The position numbers and the translations under genes were made by a program. A stretch of 64,000 nucleotides of DNA from Sthenelais limicola (Eukaryota; Annelida; Polychaeta; Phyllodocida; Sigalionidae): assembly GCA_942159475.1 (NCBI GenBank), contig OW804098.1, positions 3,758,383 to 3,822,382 of the forward strand, written 5' to 3'. Positions 19,673-31,230 of the stretch are shown one piece after another. A model generated the notes under the pieces. The model ran no database searches. It was given only the letters and a program-made list of their open reading frames with translations, and was not told where the DNA came from. The first letter of the stretch is position 1; each line of letters opens with the position of its first letter.

Positions 19673-20954
19673 ATGAAAATGAACATTTGATTAAATTTGA
19701 TAGTTTTAATAGGCACTTGGCTCGCCCCCATTGCCTGAGGTTTGAGTATTATACCTTTTCTCTGATATCTTTTTCATATGAACTTTTCCTGAGTTGGACA
19801 CAGTTGATAATACGTATCAATTTCACGCAGCAGACAAGCATCATTGTCTGGCATTTTTATATTGTTTATTCTTGCGAATGTATTTGTATTGCTATGTCTT
19901 TGAATTTTTATCCCAGTTGAAGAGAATTCATTACACTTTTAAGCAGCAGACAAGCGTCATTGTCTGAAGTATACCTTTCTCGCTCTGGTTAGTTATTTTG
20001 GAATGTGTAGACTATATTTAGAACCATATACTATTAGTAGACACTTCTCTGTGTTGATACAAATCACGATTAGTTGATATATTACTTCATCGGATGTAAA
20101 CATAGACACCGAGACCACAAGCTGTGGGTCATGGTCGTGTTGTGACAAGGATTGTCGCCAGACGACTGATGTTTTGTCTACGAATGATTACTAACGATAA
20201 TACACATGTAATGACTGTACCGACAGAGGTATTTTGTAATTCTATACGCCTATAACGAGGCATCCCAGACACATGTGTCAGTTGCTGCCCTAGGCTATAT
20301 TTACTCGCGTTAGTTGGACGTAGGTTTCCTTTAAGAAATGATTATTGTTGATCTAAGAAAACAAATGTATTTGAAAAATTTTTCTATATATTTTTAGAAA
20401 AGAAAAATAAGGCTATGATATGTTAAGAATCTAGCGTTACTTGAACTGTTTTATTCACCAGATCCTTGGGATCATCATGTGGACGCATGTATTTGTTTAC
20501 GTAGGAGGCACATAGCCTCAGTGGTCTAGAAGTATAGTGGACCTATATCCTACCCCTAGCTATTATTATGTAATCCAGTACAGGGTATAGCTCAGCCGAT
20601 GTTGATAATCTAATCTGGCTAGTAGCTTACTAGGGACCTTACTCGTGTAGTATAGACGGTGAGGGATTATCAACTGATTACTGTTGATTTTAGTTCATAT
20701 TTACTCTTTAGGAGACGTATTTTTAGTAGGTTCGTTAAAACAACAGTAAGGAGTGTTAAGCTTGGGAAAAAATTTTTTTTAGGGTAAGGGTATTGGATAT
20801 ACGGATACTCTTGCTCAAAGCAATAGGACATTGCCTGTTTAGAGAAGAATGGTAAGGAATATAACAAGGCTCTTCTAAAAGTCATAGATAGCCGCTGTGC
20901 GCAATGTGTCCAGCAGCCCGGCGACGATCCGAATGGTTAATGCGCAATTTATCC
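19673..20954 (+). other. 3' region after env with paired hairpins
   Basis: No coding sequence is supported. It contains two near-identical hairpins at 19831-19850 and 19947-19966, and otherwise AT-rich sequence without a family I recognise. Confidence 0.5.
19831..19966 (+). repeat. Two CAGACAA/TTGTCTG hairpins
   Basis: Each has a perfect 7-bp stem and hexaloop: loop GCATCA at 19831-19850, loop GCGTCA at 19947-19966. Both are preceded by GCAG. The only difference is in the loop. Confidence 0.75.
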
Positions 20955-20963
20955 GCTACTTAT

Positions 20964-21260
20964 TTTTTTTTTTTTTAAAACAGCTTTATTCAATATGTCA
21001 ACAAATCCTGATTCTCTGGGTCGATAACACATAAGATATACATCAAACCCTTTTCCACTCCGTAGGTAAACCATATTCTATACGATGAGAGTGAACCTAG
21101 ATACAAATTAGGTTTTTTGATGGGGAGTTTGTTAATACAATATTTTCATAGGTAATGGTGGAAGGATATTAACCGTTTTGTTCTTTTAAACTACTTATAT
21201 CAGCGTGGACCTTTCTCCAGGCCTTATTCCACTCATTCGAAATATTTGCTATTTTATTTT
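20964..21260 (-). mobile_element. 5'-truncated poly(A) retrocopy
   Basis: Flanked by GCTACTTAT at 20955-20963 and 21261-21269 (9-bp duplication). The plus strand begins with poly(T), so the minus strand ends with AATAAAGCTGTTTT followed by poly(A). Target duplication plus poly(A) marks LINE-mediated insertion. The short frame at its 5' end (NEWNKAW) could be the end of a LINE ORF2 or of a host transcript. Confidence 0.8.
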
Positions 21261-21269
21261 GCTACTTAT

Positions 21270-22186
21270 ACTTGGTGACGTGTACGGTCCAAAACAGACT
21301 TGACGGTGGCGCCATCTGCATTTGCTGTTTGGACTGCCCTATTGGGAATTTAGCATAGAAATATTTTTCGAAGGGAAAATGTCTTTTGTTTGCACTGTAC
21401 CACTGGCGTTTTAACCTTGAGATTTTTACCTAGCGTTTATATACATTCAGTTTGTAATAATGAGATTATTGTAGTATTAAACATTATGCTTCCTCGTTTA
21501 ACCTGAACAAATGGCATTTACCATTGATTTTTTTTTTTATTATTAGCATAATATATGTTGTTGCGTCCAAAAGTAGACATATGTACTAATGATGAAATCC
21601 GTACAGACTTTTCCACTGTGGTACAAGCTATTTCTCATATTACAAATTCTTTTCCAACTGCTAACTTCCTATGTTCGGGCAGATTTGACTATTTCCAGAT
21701 CAAAAAGTTCCATGTCTGTGGCGATTTCTCCATGTCAGCCTCCTTTTCCACTATTTCCCTTAAATAATCACCACAGAAAAGTATGTCACGGCACCTTTTT
21801 CCTATGTCTCCTATTGTATGTCCTATTTCCCCTACATGAAAAGCCATGTCTGGCTCCTCTGATACCTATGTCAAGATTTGGTCTTTCTTTTCCAATCGAT
21901 TTCCTCCCTGGTACACTCCTTTTCTACCCATACAAAAGCAGACATGGGTCAGATTTTCAGAAAATGTACAATTGGCAGTTGTACACATTTAGTATATTCT
22001 GCTAAATTAGGCTGCAATTTGGTCAATATTATGTAAATTCCTGTACATTTGGCATTGCATTGATTCTAGCAATCTGTTTGGTTAGGTTGAACTGTATTTT
22101 GAACTTTATTTTGGTCTAAAATTTGGTTTATTGGAGAGGATTGGTGAAGATGAATTGTACATTTTCTGAACATCTAACCCACATGA
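21270..22186. other. Unannotated interval
   Basis: AT-rich sequence with open frames on the plus strand (21555-22005) that show no domain and no codon pattern I trust. Confidence 0.4.
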
Positions 22187-22264
22187 GTGTTATGTAACAT
22201 TATCCACTACCCCTGACTGTGGGCACACCAGCTATCTTTGTAGTGTAGCAGTGTTACATAACAC
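22187..22264. repeat. 78-bp element with 13-bp perfect inverted ends
   Basis: GTGTTATGTAACA at the left and its exact reverse complement at the right. The ends resemble the TGTTA...TAACA termini of the LTR at 41569-41936. No clear target duplication. Confidence 0.6.
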
Positions 22265-22269
22265 ATCCA

Positions 22270-22615
22270 ATACATCTTTTCTTCCTTTCTCTTTCTCCCT
22301 CTCTCCCTCTCCCCTCCCGCTCACCCCCCCTCCCCCGCTCACCCACCCTCCCTCTCCCTCTCACCCTCCTTCTCCCTCCCAGTCATGTTGGGGTAGGAAT
22401 ACATCATGGTACATATGGGTGAAAAGGAGTGGATATTTGGAAAAGGAGTGGATATTCGGAAAAAGAAAAGGATATTCCAACAAGAAAAGGATATTCCAAA
22501 AAGGAAAAGTATATTCCTAAAAGGAAAATGATAATCCGAAAAGGAAAAGGACATTGGCAAAAAGGAAAAGAAAGTTGACGAAAAGGTATTGGATATTCCA
22601 AAAAGAAAAGTCTTG
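22270..22615. repeat. CT-rich tract and about 20-bp minisatellite
   Basis: 22270-22385 is CTCCC-rich. 22425-22615 is a degenerate tandem array built on GGATATTCCAAAAAGGAAAA-like units. Confidence 0.75.
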
Positions 22616-23065
22616 GATATTTGATTTTTCCTATTTCACGTTTATATCCTTTCAGATTGGGGACAAAACAGCTGTTAATCATTTATGTTTTTGCGAATTG
22701 GACTTCTGCTTGAGTATTTGTCTTCTACATAATATTACCCAACAGAAGTAAGAAACACTTGTGTTTGTATAATCATTTAAAGTGTCGGTACAGACAAGAT
22801 AATTCTTTACTAGAAGACTATTTGTACCTTCATTAATGTATGTTACATGTTCATAACGACGTTGATTTTAAGGAATTGTTGAACATGTTTTCAAAATATT
22901 AATTTGTGTATTCTTTTTATTTTTGTTATCATTTTTTATTTTTAAGAATACCTATATGTGCACATTGTAACCACGCATATGACTTGGCTTGGATAACTAG
23001 GTAACAGCACAGCTATTCAAAAAATTATTATTTTTATTCTTTCAAACTTATTCATTCGATACTTC
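22616..23065. other. Unannotated AT-rich interval
   Basis: No gene, repeat or element is visible between the minisatellite and the G-run before the LTR start. Confidence 0.4.
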
Positions 23066-23440
23066 GGGGGGGGGGGGCAGTGTTATGTAAAATTACGTAA
23101 CATTGTGTAACCTCATTATCTATCTAATTATCACTTATTAATTATATTATCTCATTATTAAAATCGCTAATTATACTTAGCTATCCAGTACTGTGCAAGT
23201 CTACTTATTCATGCTAAGCCATAGGTATTACATAAGGGCTCCGCCCCCTACTCTTTACCCACATCCTGTAGGAACATGTGTGGTCAGATTCTAGTTCATT
23301 AAATCAGTTGCTTAGTTCTTCTCACGAAGACCACACGTTCGTTTGCTATTCTTCCATTCATACCTTAACAGCACCATGTACAAATCACTCAACACGTCTT
23401 TAGTCTATCAGCTCCCGCGTGCTACTGCTTTATTCATCTA
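23066..23440 (+). mobile_element. Probable 3' LTR start of the left element
   Basis: A run of twelve G (23066-23077) and CAG precede TGTTATGTAAAATTACG. The right element has the same arrangement: a G-run directly before an LTR starting TGTTACAT with TTACGTAA nearby and a GTAACC word. The 3' end of this LTR was not found; 23440 is an estimate from the 368-bp right-hand LTR. Confidence 0.55.
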
Positions 23441-23450
23441 GCTTTATCTC

Positions 23451-23760
23451 TTAAGTCAGGCGCTCGCCACGAGGCGGCGGCACCATCCAGTGGTATCCAG
23501 ACATACAGTATGGCTTTTCCTTAGTCACCAAAAATTTCCCCAGACTCACTTTTTCATATATTATTTTGTTCATGGCAGGCAGTTGATGTTTACAAGAAGA
23601 AGAATTCTGACACTCGTGAGGCTCAATATCCGACTCGAGATCATTAATAGCAAAACCGTGCATCACACCATCCAAGATATAATGTGAGTGTAATCCATTT
23701 CATTTCCATTTGACAGCAGTTTTATCCATCCTCTAGGCCGTAATTGTGCCCGAACACCTT
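23451..23760 (-). pseudogene. DIRS-like reverse transcriptase fragment
   Basis: The minus-strand frame gives LDGVMHGFAINDLE...NSSSCKHQ...VSLGKFLV. This follows the N-terminal RT pattern of DIRS/Ngaro-type elements (LL-G-F-GF, NH-SA, E-SLGRI-GPF). It ends before the catalytic motifs. Recognition is from pattern only. Confidence 0.4.
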
Positions 23761-24059
23761 CCACCACAGGCCAATCAACCGATTCCCAAGCAGAAAAATA
23801 TAATTTGGCCAAATCCGGCTCCGTTAGAACTGAAAAACGATTGTCAAATTCTGCAAAAGGAAGGTTTTTGTGCTTGGGTCAGCCATCTTGCTATACCATA
23901 GCTTCCGCTTCCAGCTTGCTCAGTGAGCCGCCATTTTGAATCACCTGTTGCATTTGTTGAAAAACCTTAGTGCGCTCTGTATTGAAGAACTGGCTTTCCA
24001 TCTCCAGTTCCCTTGGCATCAAATCGGACAATTTACCAACAATGAAGTAACACCAAGAG

Positions 24060-24535
24060 CTAGCCTAAGATACTGCTTGCCGGAAGCCTTGTACGTGAGA
24101 CATATGAGATATGCAACATATATCCCTCGATGTTGATATCATATGTCATCAAATACAAGTAAACCTTCGTGCAGCCATACAGCAACTCTCTAGTGGTTAG
24201 TTCATCGAAAGCCTTTTTAGGCACAATACAGAACTCTTGCCTCAAACACGTGTGATCACCGATAAACCCACCTAGTATGCTCTCGGTCCAAGGAGAGCCC
24301 AATGACTGGGGATAAGTGTTGACCGTACATTCACGCAACCCTTTGGCGTAGAAACCTTGAGGAGGACTGCTCCCAGCTGTCATGGAGACATTAATATCGG
24401 CCAACTTTCCGGCAAGCGACATTAACTCTTCTTCCAAGTGAGTATCCTCCTGTTTCTCCTGCAAAAGCTTTTCAGCAGCCTCTACAGCTTTGCGTTGGCT
24501 GTCCACAGCATCATAAATTAATCGTTTGTATTCAG
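24060..24535 (-). CDS. Unrecognised coiled-coil-containing ORF
   Basis: An open minus-strand frame from about 24535 with a charged helical N-terminal half (KAVEAAEKLLQEKQED, EEELMSLAGKLADI) and a second half with scattered Cys (FIGDHTCLRQEFCIV, ELTTRELLYGC). I recognise no family. It lies just downstream of the last NLR module and upstream of the DIRS-like fragment, so it could be a terminal exon of the host gene or a transposon protein. It reads as coding by composition but no start or splice site is certain. Confidence 0.4.
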
Positions 24536-24640
24536 CAGTACACTTGTCAGGTAAGTAATCTCACCAGGAACATGTTCTTCTGTTACTCTTCCACCTTGAT
24601 TTTTGCAATGGCAGCTATCGTTGTGTAGAACCCTTCTGCC
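24536..24640 (-). pseudogene. Degenerate copy of the NLR C-terminal module
   Basis: Minus-strand DNA around GAAGAACATGTTCCTGGTGAGATT matches the exon at 26271-26765 (GAAGAACATGATCCTGGTGAGATT; residues EEHxPGEI). A TAA just upstream and loss of similarity on both sides suggest a decayed or alternative module. Confidence 0.5.
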
Positions 24641-25261
24641 ATACCGCCTGTTTACTCGCTTTTAGCTGAACATGGAGGTCTATAATGTCTCGAGCGGCAG
24701 GTCTTGCAATCTATCTATTTGCGCATCGACACAATTCCATGACAAAACAATGTTTCTGGTTTTTTTCTACCAGCACACCAAGAGATACATTTTTTCTACA
24801 ACCTCTTAGCATTATGCCAGTGTCTTTCTGATTCAAACTTGTGACTCAGGAAAGTCATGTGATCCTTAGACGAACGTACTTCTTTCCAAGAAGCACCATG
24901 CCCACTTCATATCACCATTCCCACATTTGGGAATACTCCTCGAACACAATCTATTTCTCCTCAGGAGGAATGAGTCAGCTGACAGTAAGAAGACTTGTCT
25001 TATTACTGTCTTTCATTAAAGATGCCTGTATCTTTATTGTTCTTTTGTCCCTATATTCGTTAAAACCAGTAGCACAGATTTAAGCAAAGCAGCTACCATC
25101 AAGAGCAATTCATCTATTCTTACCACTAGTCCTGATAGCGTTTGCAAGTTTGAAGAGGCTTCACCAACAGGGGATGAAGTGTAGCACTAAGCACCAAGTA
25201 GTATGTATGTCACTTTTATTACAACAAACTGATTAATAATGTAGGGTGTAGTTCACTTTAC
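24641..25261. other. Interval between NLR modules
   Basis: No exon could be fixed. A GTGGTAAG donor-like site on the minus strand near 25123 may end a short exon. Otherwise nothing recognised. Confidence 0.3.
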
Positions 25262-25726
25262 CTGACTGATACGTGTGAGGACCCATCGGGAGAGGACAGC
25301 TTGAGGGTGTATTCTGCTCCTCCTCCAGTTGTATTCCACCCTTCCTCACATAGTGTCCTGTGGAGTGCTGTGACACCACCATTATCCAGTAGATGTGTTA
25401 TCCCCAGGGACTGGAGCTGTAGGAAAAGGCTCACGGTCTGACTGTTGGATAGAGTTGTACCAATTACCATTGTAAGTTGGCCAGGTTTACTGCAGCTAGC
25501 AAGGTAGTTTGTAGCCGTCTTCCACTCCTCAGTCAGAGTGTCACTGGTGGACTCTATGAAAATACCATCAGGTTGCTTGAGCCTTAGTTTTACCATCTGG
25601 TCGAGGAGCCTCAGACATGTTCCCACATGTTCCATATTCACATCTGACATCTTTTCTCCTTCCACTACAAACCATTCTCCCTCCTTTTCCAGGTTTACGT
25701 TTGTACCAAATCTTTCTGTACTCAAA
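25262..25726 (-). CDS. NLR gene exon: C-terminal module B
   Basis: A 465-base exon with an acceptor TTTTTCAAAG before 25726 and a donor CAG|GTAAAG after 25262. The product has a Trp-rich start (EGEWFVVEG), a leucine-rich middle and an ending TLKLSSPDGSSHVSV that parallels IFMKSPDGKFKV of module C. Pairing of LxxLGxTHLLDNGG with the same region of module C shows they are paralogous units. The family is unknown to me and takes the place usually held by leucine-rich repeats; ligand sensing is a guess. Confidence 0.75.
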
Positions 25727-26270
25727 CTTTGAAAAATGAGAAGAAAATTAGTTCTAGAAGTGAATCATCCATGTTATTGAATTACTCAGGTTTCTTGATG
25801 TAATGTATAAAGGTAAGAGGTATATATACTCAAGACAACAAAGAATATATATGTACATATCAATCTCACCATAGGGAATTTTCATTCCTTTGGCCCAATG
25901 AAATGATTTGACCCAATGAAATGTTTCAAAGGTAAAGAAGCCTTGAATAAAAATTAATCTTGGTATGAACACACCACCAAGGTGATGTTGGACTTTGTGT
26001 AAAAAGTTTATTATCGAAGAACCCTGAATTAATTGATTGGTAATCTGTTATTTCTCTAGCTTCACTATTAGAGCATGGACCAAGCAGTAGCTTCAGTAAC
26101 ATATAAATATAAGTGTATTACTTATTTCAGCCAGCCATTGTCTCTCATATCTAAATAATCTTCACTGAAATGAATCACTAAAATAACTATAATGATGTCG
26201 TTTTAGGAGTAACAACTAACATCACCTAAATAGAGTGGACATTTGTTTTTAAGAAAAATCAAAATATCAC
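25727..26270 (-). other. Intron of the NLR gene
   Basis: AT-rich sequence bounded by a donor after module C and an acceptor before module B. No other feature seen. Confidence 0.6.
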
Positions 26271-26765
26271 CTGCACTTGACTTTGAACTTTCCATCAGGA
26301 GACTTCATGAAGATGGATTCACCATTAGTGGTGGCCTTCCACTGTTGACCAACAAACAAAGAGATATCAATATCTCCAACATCAACTAACTTCACACCAT
26401 GGTCATACAGCTTTAGATGGCACTCCAATACTGCAAGGGTAAACATACGCTTGCTGGCTTGCAGCGGGGATCTTAAGGTCAGTGTTCCACCGTCTAGTGA
26501 AGGGGCATTAGTGACAAGCTCCTCCACCAACTGTAACCATTCTGCTAAAGTTGTTCCATCCTCATCAGTATTTGTCTTCTCCCATGTGTCAGTCTCCAGC
26601 TGGATGTCAGACATCACTTTACCAGTAAGAGCAGTGAAAGCTCTGGTCAATGTAAGGTCAGCAGCTCGGTTGGCTCTCAGCACAATCTCACCAGGATCAT
26701 GTTCTTCAATCTTGATGGTCCTTTCAGTGCCATGGACATTTAGTTTTAGGCCATCCTTGCCAAAC
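26271..26765 (-). CDS. NLR gene exon: C-terminal module C
   Basis: A 495-base exon, acceptor CTATATAG before 26765 and donor GCAG|GTGATA after 26271. It encodes about 165 residues: KIEEHDPGEIV, a helical middle with EWLQLVEELV, then YDHGVKLVDVGDIDIS and the SPDGKFKV ending shared with module B. It directly follows the NACHT exon in transcript order. A fold of alternating strands and helices seems likely from hydrophobic spacing. I do not recognise the domain. Confidence 0.75.
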
Positions 26766-26965
26766 CTATATAGATATTCAGAACACATATTTGAACACAT
26801 ATTTGAGACACTTCTCAGACCTACAGCTTTTTGATGTAAAATTGTGAAATAAATACAAATAATGATGTATCACAAAACTTTAATAATCACTTAATAGTAA
26901 TGACACATGCTACTTGGACTATCTAAGATGATAACGATAGTGTTTGCTAATGAAAACTAACTCAC

Positions 26966-28471
26966 TGTGATGGCATAATTCTCGCAATGGTTTGATTGTA
27001 AATGTTCTTCCTCTCTTCAGGGCTGCTTGCCAAGCGGAGACAGCTTAAGGCATTACTCACAACAGCTTGCCCTTCAGGAAGGAACGCAAAGCCTGTCTTA
27101 CTCCAACATTTACGACAGGCTTTGATGGTGTTTTCTGATGTAAGTCTCACAGTTTGCTTTTTATCTAGTATGTCATTGAGGGTAAAATCAGTGATTTCTC
27201 TTAAAAACTTCAGATTTTTATTCTGTCTACAAGGCAATAATAAGGAGACAGGCATGTGCCAGGGTTTCCTAAATGTCGCTTGTAATGCAAGGACAACATT
27301 AGTTATGAAAACCAGTCTTTGTTTGTTGGCCTCAAGCATCTCGACCAAAAATACCAATGTATTATTCAGTTCTCTTTTACTTGCAATAAAGCACAATATC
27401 CAGTCTATATATGACAGGTCAGGTTCAAAGGTCTTAAGGTATTTCGCAGCACTATACTCAAGGAAAGACTGATGTGGCCATAAAATAGGGGTTTCCAGTT
27501 CTGGTTCGGCCACAGTTTTCTTACCAATGAGAACAAATGGAATATTCTCCAAATCTATGTCATTCTCTTCCATGTCATTTACAGAACATTTCTTCTCTTC
27601 AAAGAGCGATAGAAAACAAACTTTGTAAAACTTTCGTAGCATATCTTCTGGTGGGTGCAGGTTATCTCTTTCACAGGCAAGTTTTTCCATCTTCCCATAT
27701 ATCATCATTCTAGTGAGGCCTGTGAGTTTGTCAGCTGCTACCTTTCCAGCCTTAATTAGTATACAGAGCATCACAAGTATAAGCGGAATAGTCAGCAGAC
27801 CATACAGTCTTCTGTCTTCATCTGTTGCTGTCGTTATTCGTTCTGTTATTTTCTTTGTTCTTTCATCATCAGCATTTGGGTCATTGCTGAAGTATTTAGT
27901 GACAAAGTCCATTATCTTGGGTTTGTCAAAGCCTTGAATTTCTACCCTCCGTATGTAGGAGGTATGTACAATATCATCTAGGACAGGATGGTGGGTACGA
28001 GCACCACATATGATGATGCGCTTCCCTAACTTCATCTCACGCTTTAGATCAGTAATCAACTGAGACATCTTGGCAGTCTCGTCAAGACTGTCATAGACGA
28101 TGGCTGTTTCTTGTGGATATTGGACATAATGAGCTTGTGCAGAATGACTCTGGTCACCACATCTCTCATCATATACTGCTTTAACAGTTTCATCAAGAGT
28201 CTGTTTACAATCCTCTGGCCGAATATAGACCAGGTTCTTGACCCCCTTTAGAATTTGGAAGGGACCTTCTGTTTTGTTGATGATTGCATCTCCCCAGACA
28301 TTGGCAATATGCAGCATGGAGCAGCTCTTGCCTGCTCCAGGCACAGATTGGAATATGACATTGTGTGACCCGGCAGACAGGGCATCCTCCAGGGTCATAT
28401 CCTGGGTATTGTTACTGAAAGCATAACATGGGAAGCTAATGTGACTGGATGTAATCTCATGGTTCATGATT
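26966..28471 (-). CDS. NLR gene exon: NACHT-type NTPase
   Basis: A 1506-base exon with an acceptor TTTAAG before 28471 and a donor CACA|GTGAGT after 26966. The NTPase has a P-loop VPGAGKSC (about residues 42-49 of the open frame), a Walker B segment IVYDSLDE (about 123-130) and a sensor-like IICGARTHHP. A helical region follows with WPHQSFLEYSAAKYL, the conserved C-terminal NACHT-associated motif. Such STAND NTPases act as nucleotide-gated oligomerisation switches in innate immunity and cell death. The frame is open throughout, with no sign of decay. No leucine-rich repeats follow. Confidence 0.9.
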
Positions 28472-28534
28472 CTTAAATGGACAAATTACAGCAATAATAG
28501 CAACCCCCAAAGTATTTCTAACCAGTGAACAAAC

Positions 28535-28694
28535 CTTGGGTTAGCAGCACCCTGGCCAGAGACAAGTCTGAGGTTGGTGTAGAGCTTTGCTAAATCAACA
28601 ACACTGTCGCTGTATGCATGGCTTGTCTTGCAGATGTTCAGATTGTGAGAGAACTCTTTGTTGTCCCTGATCAAGGACTCCACCCATTTCCCGT
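28535..28694 (-). CDS. NLR gene exon upstream of NACHT
   Basis: A 160-base exon, acceptor TTTATTTAAG before 28694 and donor CCCAAG|GTTTGT after 28535. The peptide is helical (WVESLIRDNKEFSHNLNICK, DSVVDLAKLYTNLRL). It occupies the linker between effector domains and NACHT. Confidence 0.65.
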
Positions 28695-29681
28695 CTTAAA
28701 TAAAAATAAACTGATTAATAATCTCAAAAAAACATACCTTTTAGTATTTAACAAAGTTTTCTTAACCTATTCCAGAATAATGTTACTAAAGCACTGTGTT
28801 TCTAGAAAAAAAATTGCGTCACCATGGTATGTTTCATTTGATGATATCACTGCAAACGTCACATCAGATATCACTGCAAACGTCACATCATTAGAGGATG
28901 GGATATAATAAGGTCAGCCTTGCATCAACATAACATCACAAAGTTTTTTGTGTCTCGTGGATTTACTACCGAATCCACAGCTTTCAAACTGCATGATTAC
29001 TAAGACAAGGCATAGGATTAAGGATAGAACATTCACAAAATAACCTCAAAACGATTATTATTAAGAAATGGACGGCAATTCTTGCCACATGGAAACAAGA
29101 AGTGGGATTCATCTAATATGGATATCTTATTTTGCGTAAATTGACAACATAACTGTGTCTTGCTTTATCAAAAAGAGTCCCATGTCAGCGGAATCAATTT
29201 TGGAGTTGGCTATTGGATGGGTAAGCACCAGGAAAGAGCTTTCCAATTATGTATAGAGCTTAATTTGTAGGCCTATCAGGTATATTTATACATTTGTATT
29301 TAAGCGATGCGGTTACTGGAGGACCTGGAAACTGAGATATTCAAGGTCAAACTTTTCTTTGATGTGCCAACCTTGGTTACGGGCATTTGTTATTGGCCAA
29401 TTTCTATGAAATTTGGGACACATTTTACTATCTACTAGGGCCATAACATATAAAAAATCAATTGATTTACTTTTTATTTTTTTGCACGGTAAACATTGGC
29501 TGAAATTGGGGCAAAACAAAATTCAAGTAAACTTTTGTGGGATTTATGTTAGGTGCCTCATCATGCAAAATGACCAGTTCATATGATCGGATTATTCCCA
29601 GATTTTGGACAGATATTATTCACTACTAGGGCCACTTTATATAAAAACAACAGTGCATTTGATTTAATATTTTGTGTTTTA
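28695..29681 (-). other. Intron sequence with short tandem duplication
   Basis: No exon recognised. A 24-bp unit (GATATCACTGCAAACGTCACATCA) is directly duplicated at about 28842-28889. An A/T-rich region follows. Confidence 0.5.
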
Positions 29682-30290
29682 TTACCCTGATAACATGAGC
29701 ATAATATTCTGTACAAAACATGTTGGTGCAGTGTTCGCAATTATATACATAATAACACCTTTATAATTCATTCTAACAAAACAAAATGTACAACAGTAAT
29801 AACCAGTAATAATCAGTAATAAAATCATTAAGCTGCTACCATTTCTGTTACCCTTTCCCTTACCAATACCCCTTCCTGGCCAACGTTGCTGCACATTTCC
29901 ACTGCCCCTCTGCCTACCTCTCTTTGCTGGAGGAGGTGCAACCTCCCCATCAAAAGAAGATTCTGAAGATTCCTTTGCCCTTCCCCTAACTGTTCCTCTA
30001 CCCCTACGTCTCCCTCTTGCTTGAGGCTCCCCAACAACCTCCTCCTCAGAAGAAGAAGATTCTTCACCACCTAGTTGTAATGATTCGTCAGAAAAAGATT
30101 CCCTGTCCCTTTCCCTTCCTCTACCCCTTCCTCTTCCCCTCCCTCTACCTCTTACTGCAGGAGCCTGTACACTGTAGCCATCACCCCCACTCCCTGGCCC
30201 TTTAGTGGGTTTGGGGCACATAATGTCTTTGGTTTCTTCGGTACAAAAATCATGAATAGAATTAAAAAGATTTTGTAGAAGATATATCAC
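29682..30290 (-). pseudogene. RG-rich terminal exon of a DUF7869-like gene
   Basis: The minus-strand frame gives MCPKPTKGPGSGG, then GR repeats (GRGRGRGRGRGRERDRE), an acidic SSSSEEE patch and a second Arg/Gly region, ending near MVAA/ILL. AATAAA lies just beyond (about 29680 on the minus strand). It continues the order of the exons at 30323 and 30711 and probably forms the basic, nucleic-acid-binding tail of the same protein. Confidence 0.5.
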
Positions 30291-30322
30291 TCAAGTCGTC
30301 ATCTTCGAAAGTTTCATTTTAT

Positions 30323-30640
30323 TCATCCAATATTTCGCCCTATAGGGGGGGGGGGCTTTGTCAGGGATAATGAGTTTTTGATTGGAATTAAAAAGATCAG
30401 TCCAGGAGAAGGTACAATGGGTGGGTTGTCCCTCAGGACATCACCCTCAGCAACAGTAAGCATTTTAAATGTACCACTATTTTCAGGGCCTACAAATGAC
30501 CTGAAAGAAATAATACCAGGTTTGTCACTTGAAAATTCAAAATGAAAATACCCTTTGATACCTGGACAAGATTTGGAGAAAGGTGTCAGGAATGCCTGCC
30601 AGTCGTACAATGGAACAAGACACAGTACCCCTTTCATCAC
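30323..30640 (-). pseudogene. DUF7869-like gene, downstream core exon
   Basis: Reads VPLYDWQAFLTPFSKSCPGIKGYFHFEFSSDKPG. This matches my memory of the (V/K)YDW-x-FL...I-YHHF-FS--PG block that follows the GQNKN block in DUF7869-type transposase-like proteins. A CTTGTAG acceptor lies at about 30640 on the minus strand. The exon runs into a poly-G/C stretch at its downstream end. Confidence 0.5.
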
Positions 30641-30710
30641 CTACAAGTCAGGCCTGGTTGACCCCCCTCCCCCCCCCCCCCCCCTAGCGTACTGCGCTGC
30701 ACACTTACTT

Positions 30711-31000
30711 GTAATTGCTGAAGAGAAGAAATGTTGTCCCGACGAAACTGTTTTCTCAAGAGACCAACGCCCCAGTCGGGGGCAAACTTAGTGTGCCCAG
30801 TAATCAAAAGTTAAGTGTAATAGACCTGTGCCTTCCAGTAAGGACACACCACATCAAATAGGCCAAAACATACCTATTCTTGTTTTGGCCACTACAATTA
30901 TCACAGTTAAGATCTAAATCTTTCTCCCCCAGGCAATGACCTGACAGCACAGTGACCACCACAACATCGTTCACGAGTGACCAGACCATCCTTGTTGAAG
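30711..31000 (-). pseudogene. DUF7869-like gene, GQNKN core exon (frameshifted)
   Basis: Reads GHCLGEKDLDLNCDNCSGQNKNRYVLAY (shown in part), then LTGRHRSITLNF and a stop; GHTKFAPDW follows in another frame, so one indel has broken the exon at about 30805. The DNC-GQNKN motif holds the conserved Asp expected of a DDE-like core. A GTAAGT donor sits near 30705. The gene was probably a domesticated or mobile transposase and is now decayed. Confidence 0.55.
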
Positions 31001-31230
31001 GATTTTAGCGAAACAGTCAGCAAGTTTTGGCTAATCCTAGAAGTGATTAGAGAGAGAAGAGAAAATAGAAATATAACAATTTAATCGTTTGCAAAGGAAG
31101 AAATTAAACATAATGCAGGATTGTAAATGAGAATACAAAATAATGATTCTTAGCAAATAATCATGTTATTATGAACAGCTATGCAATGTTCAGTATTAAT
31201 GGGCACAACAAGATTCATGATAACACTCAC

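Noticed and set aside
21555..22005. Overlapping plus-strand frames of 70 and 138 residues
   Set aside because: Two overlapping frames with similar composition and no domain, start context or splice support.
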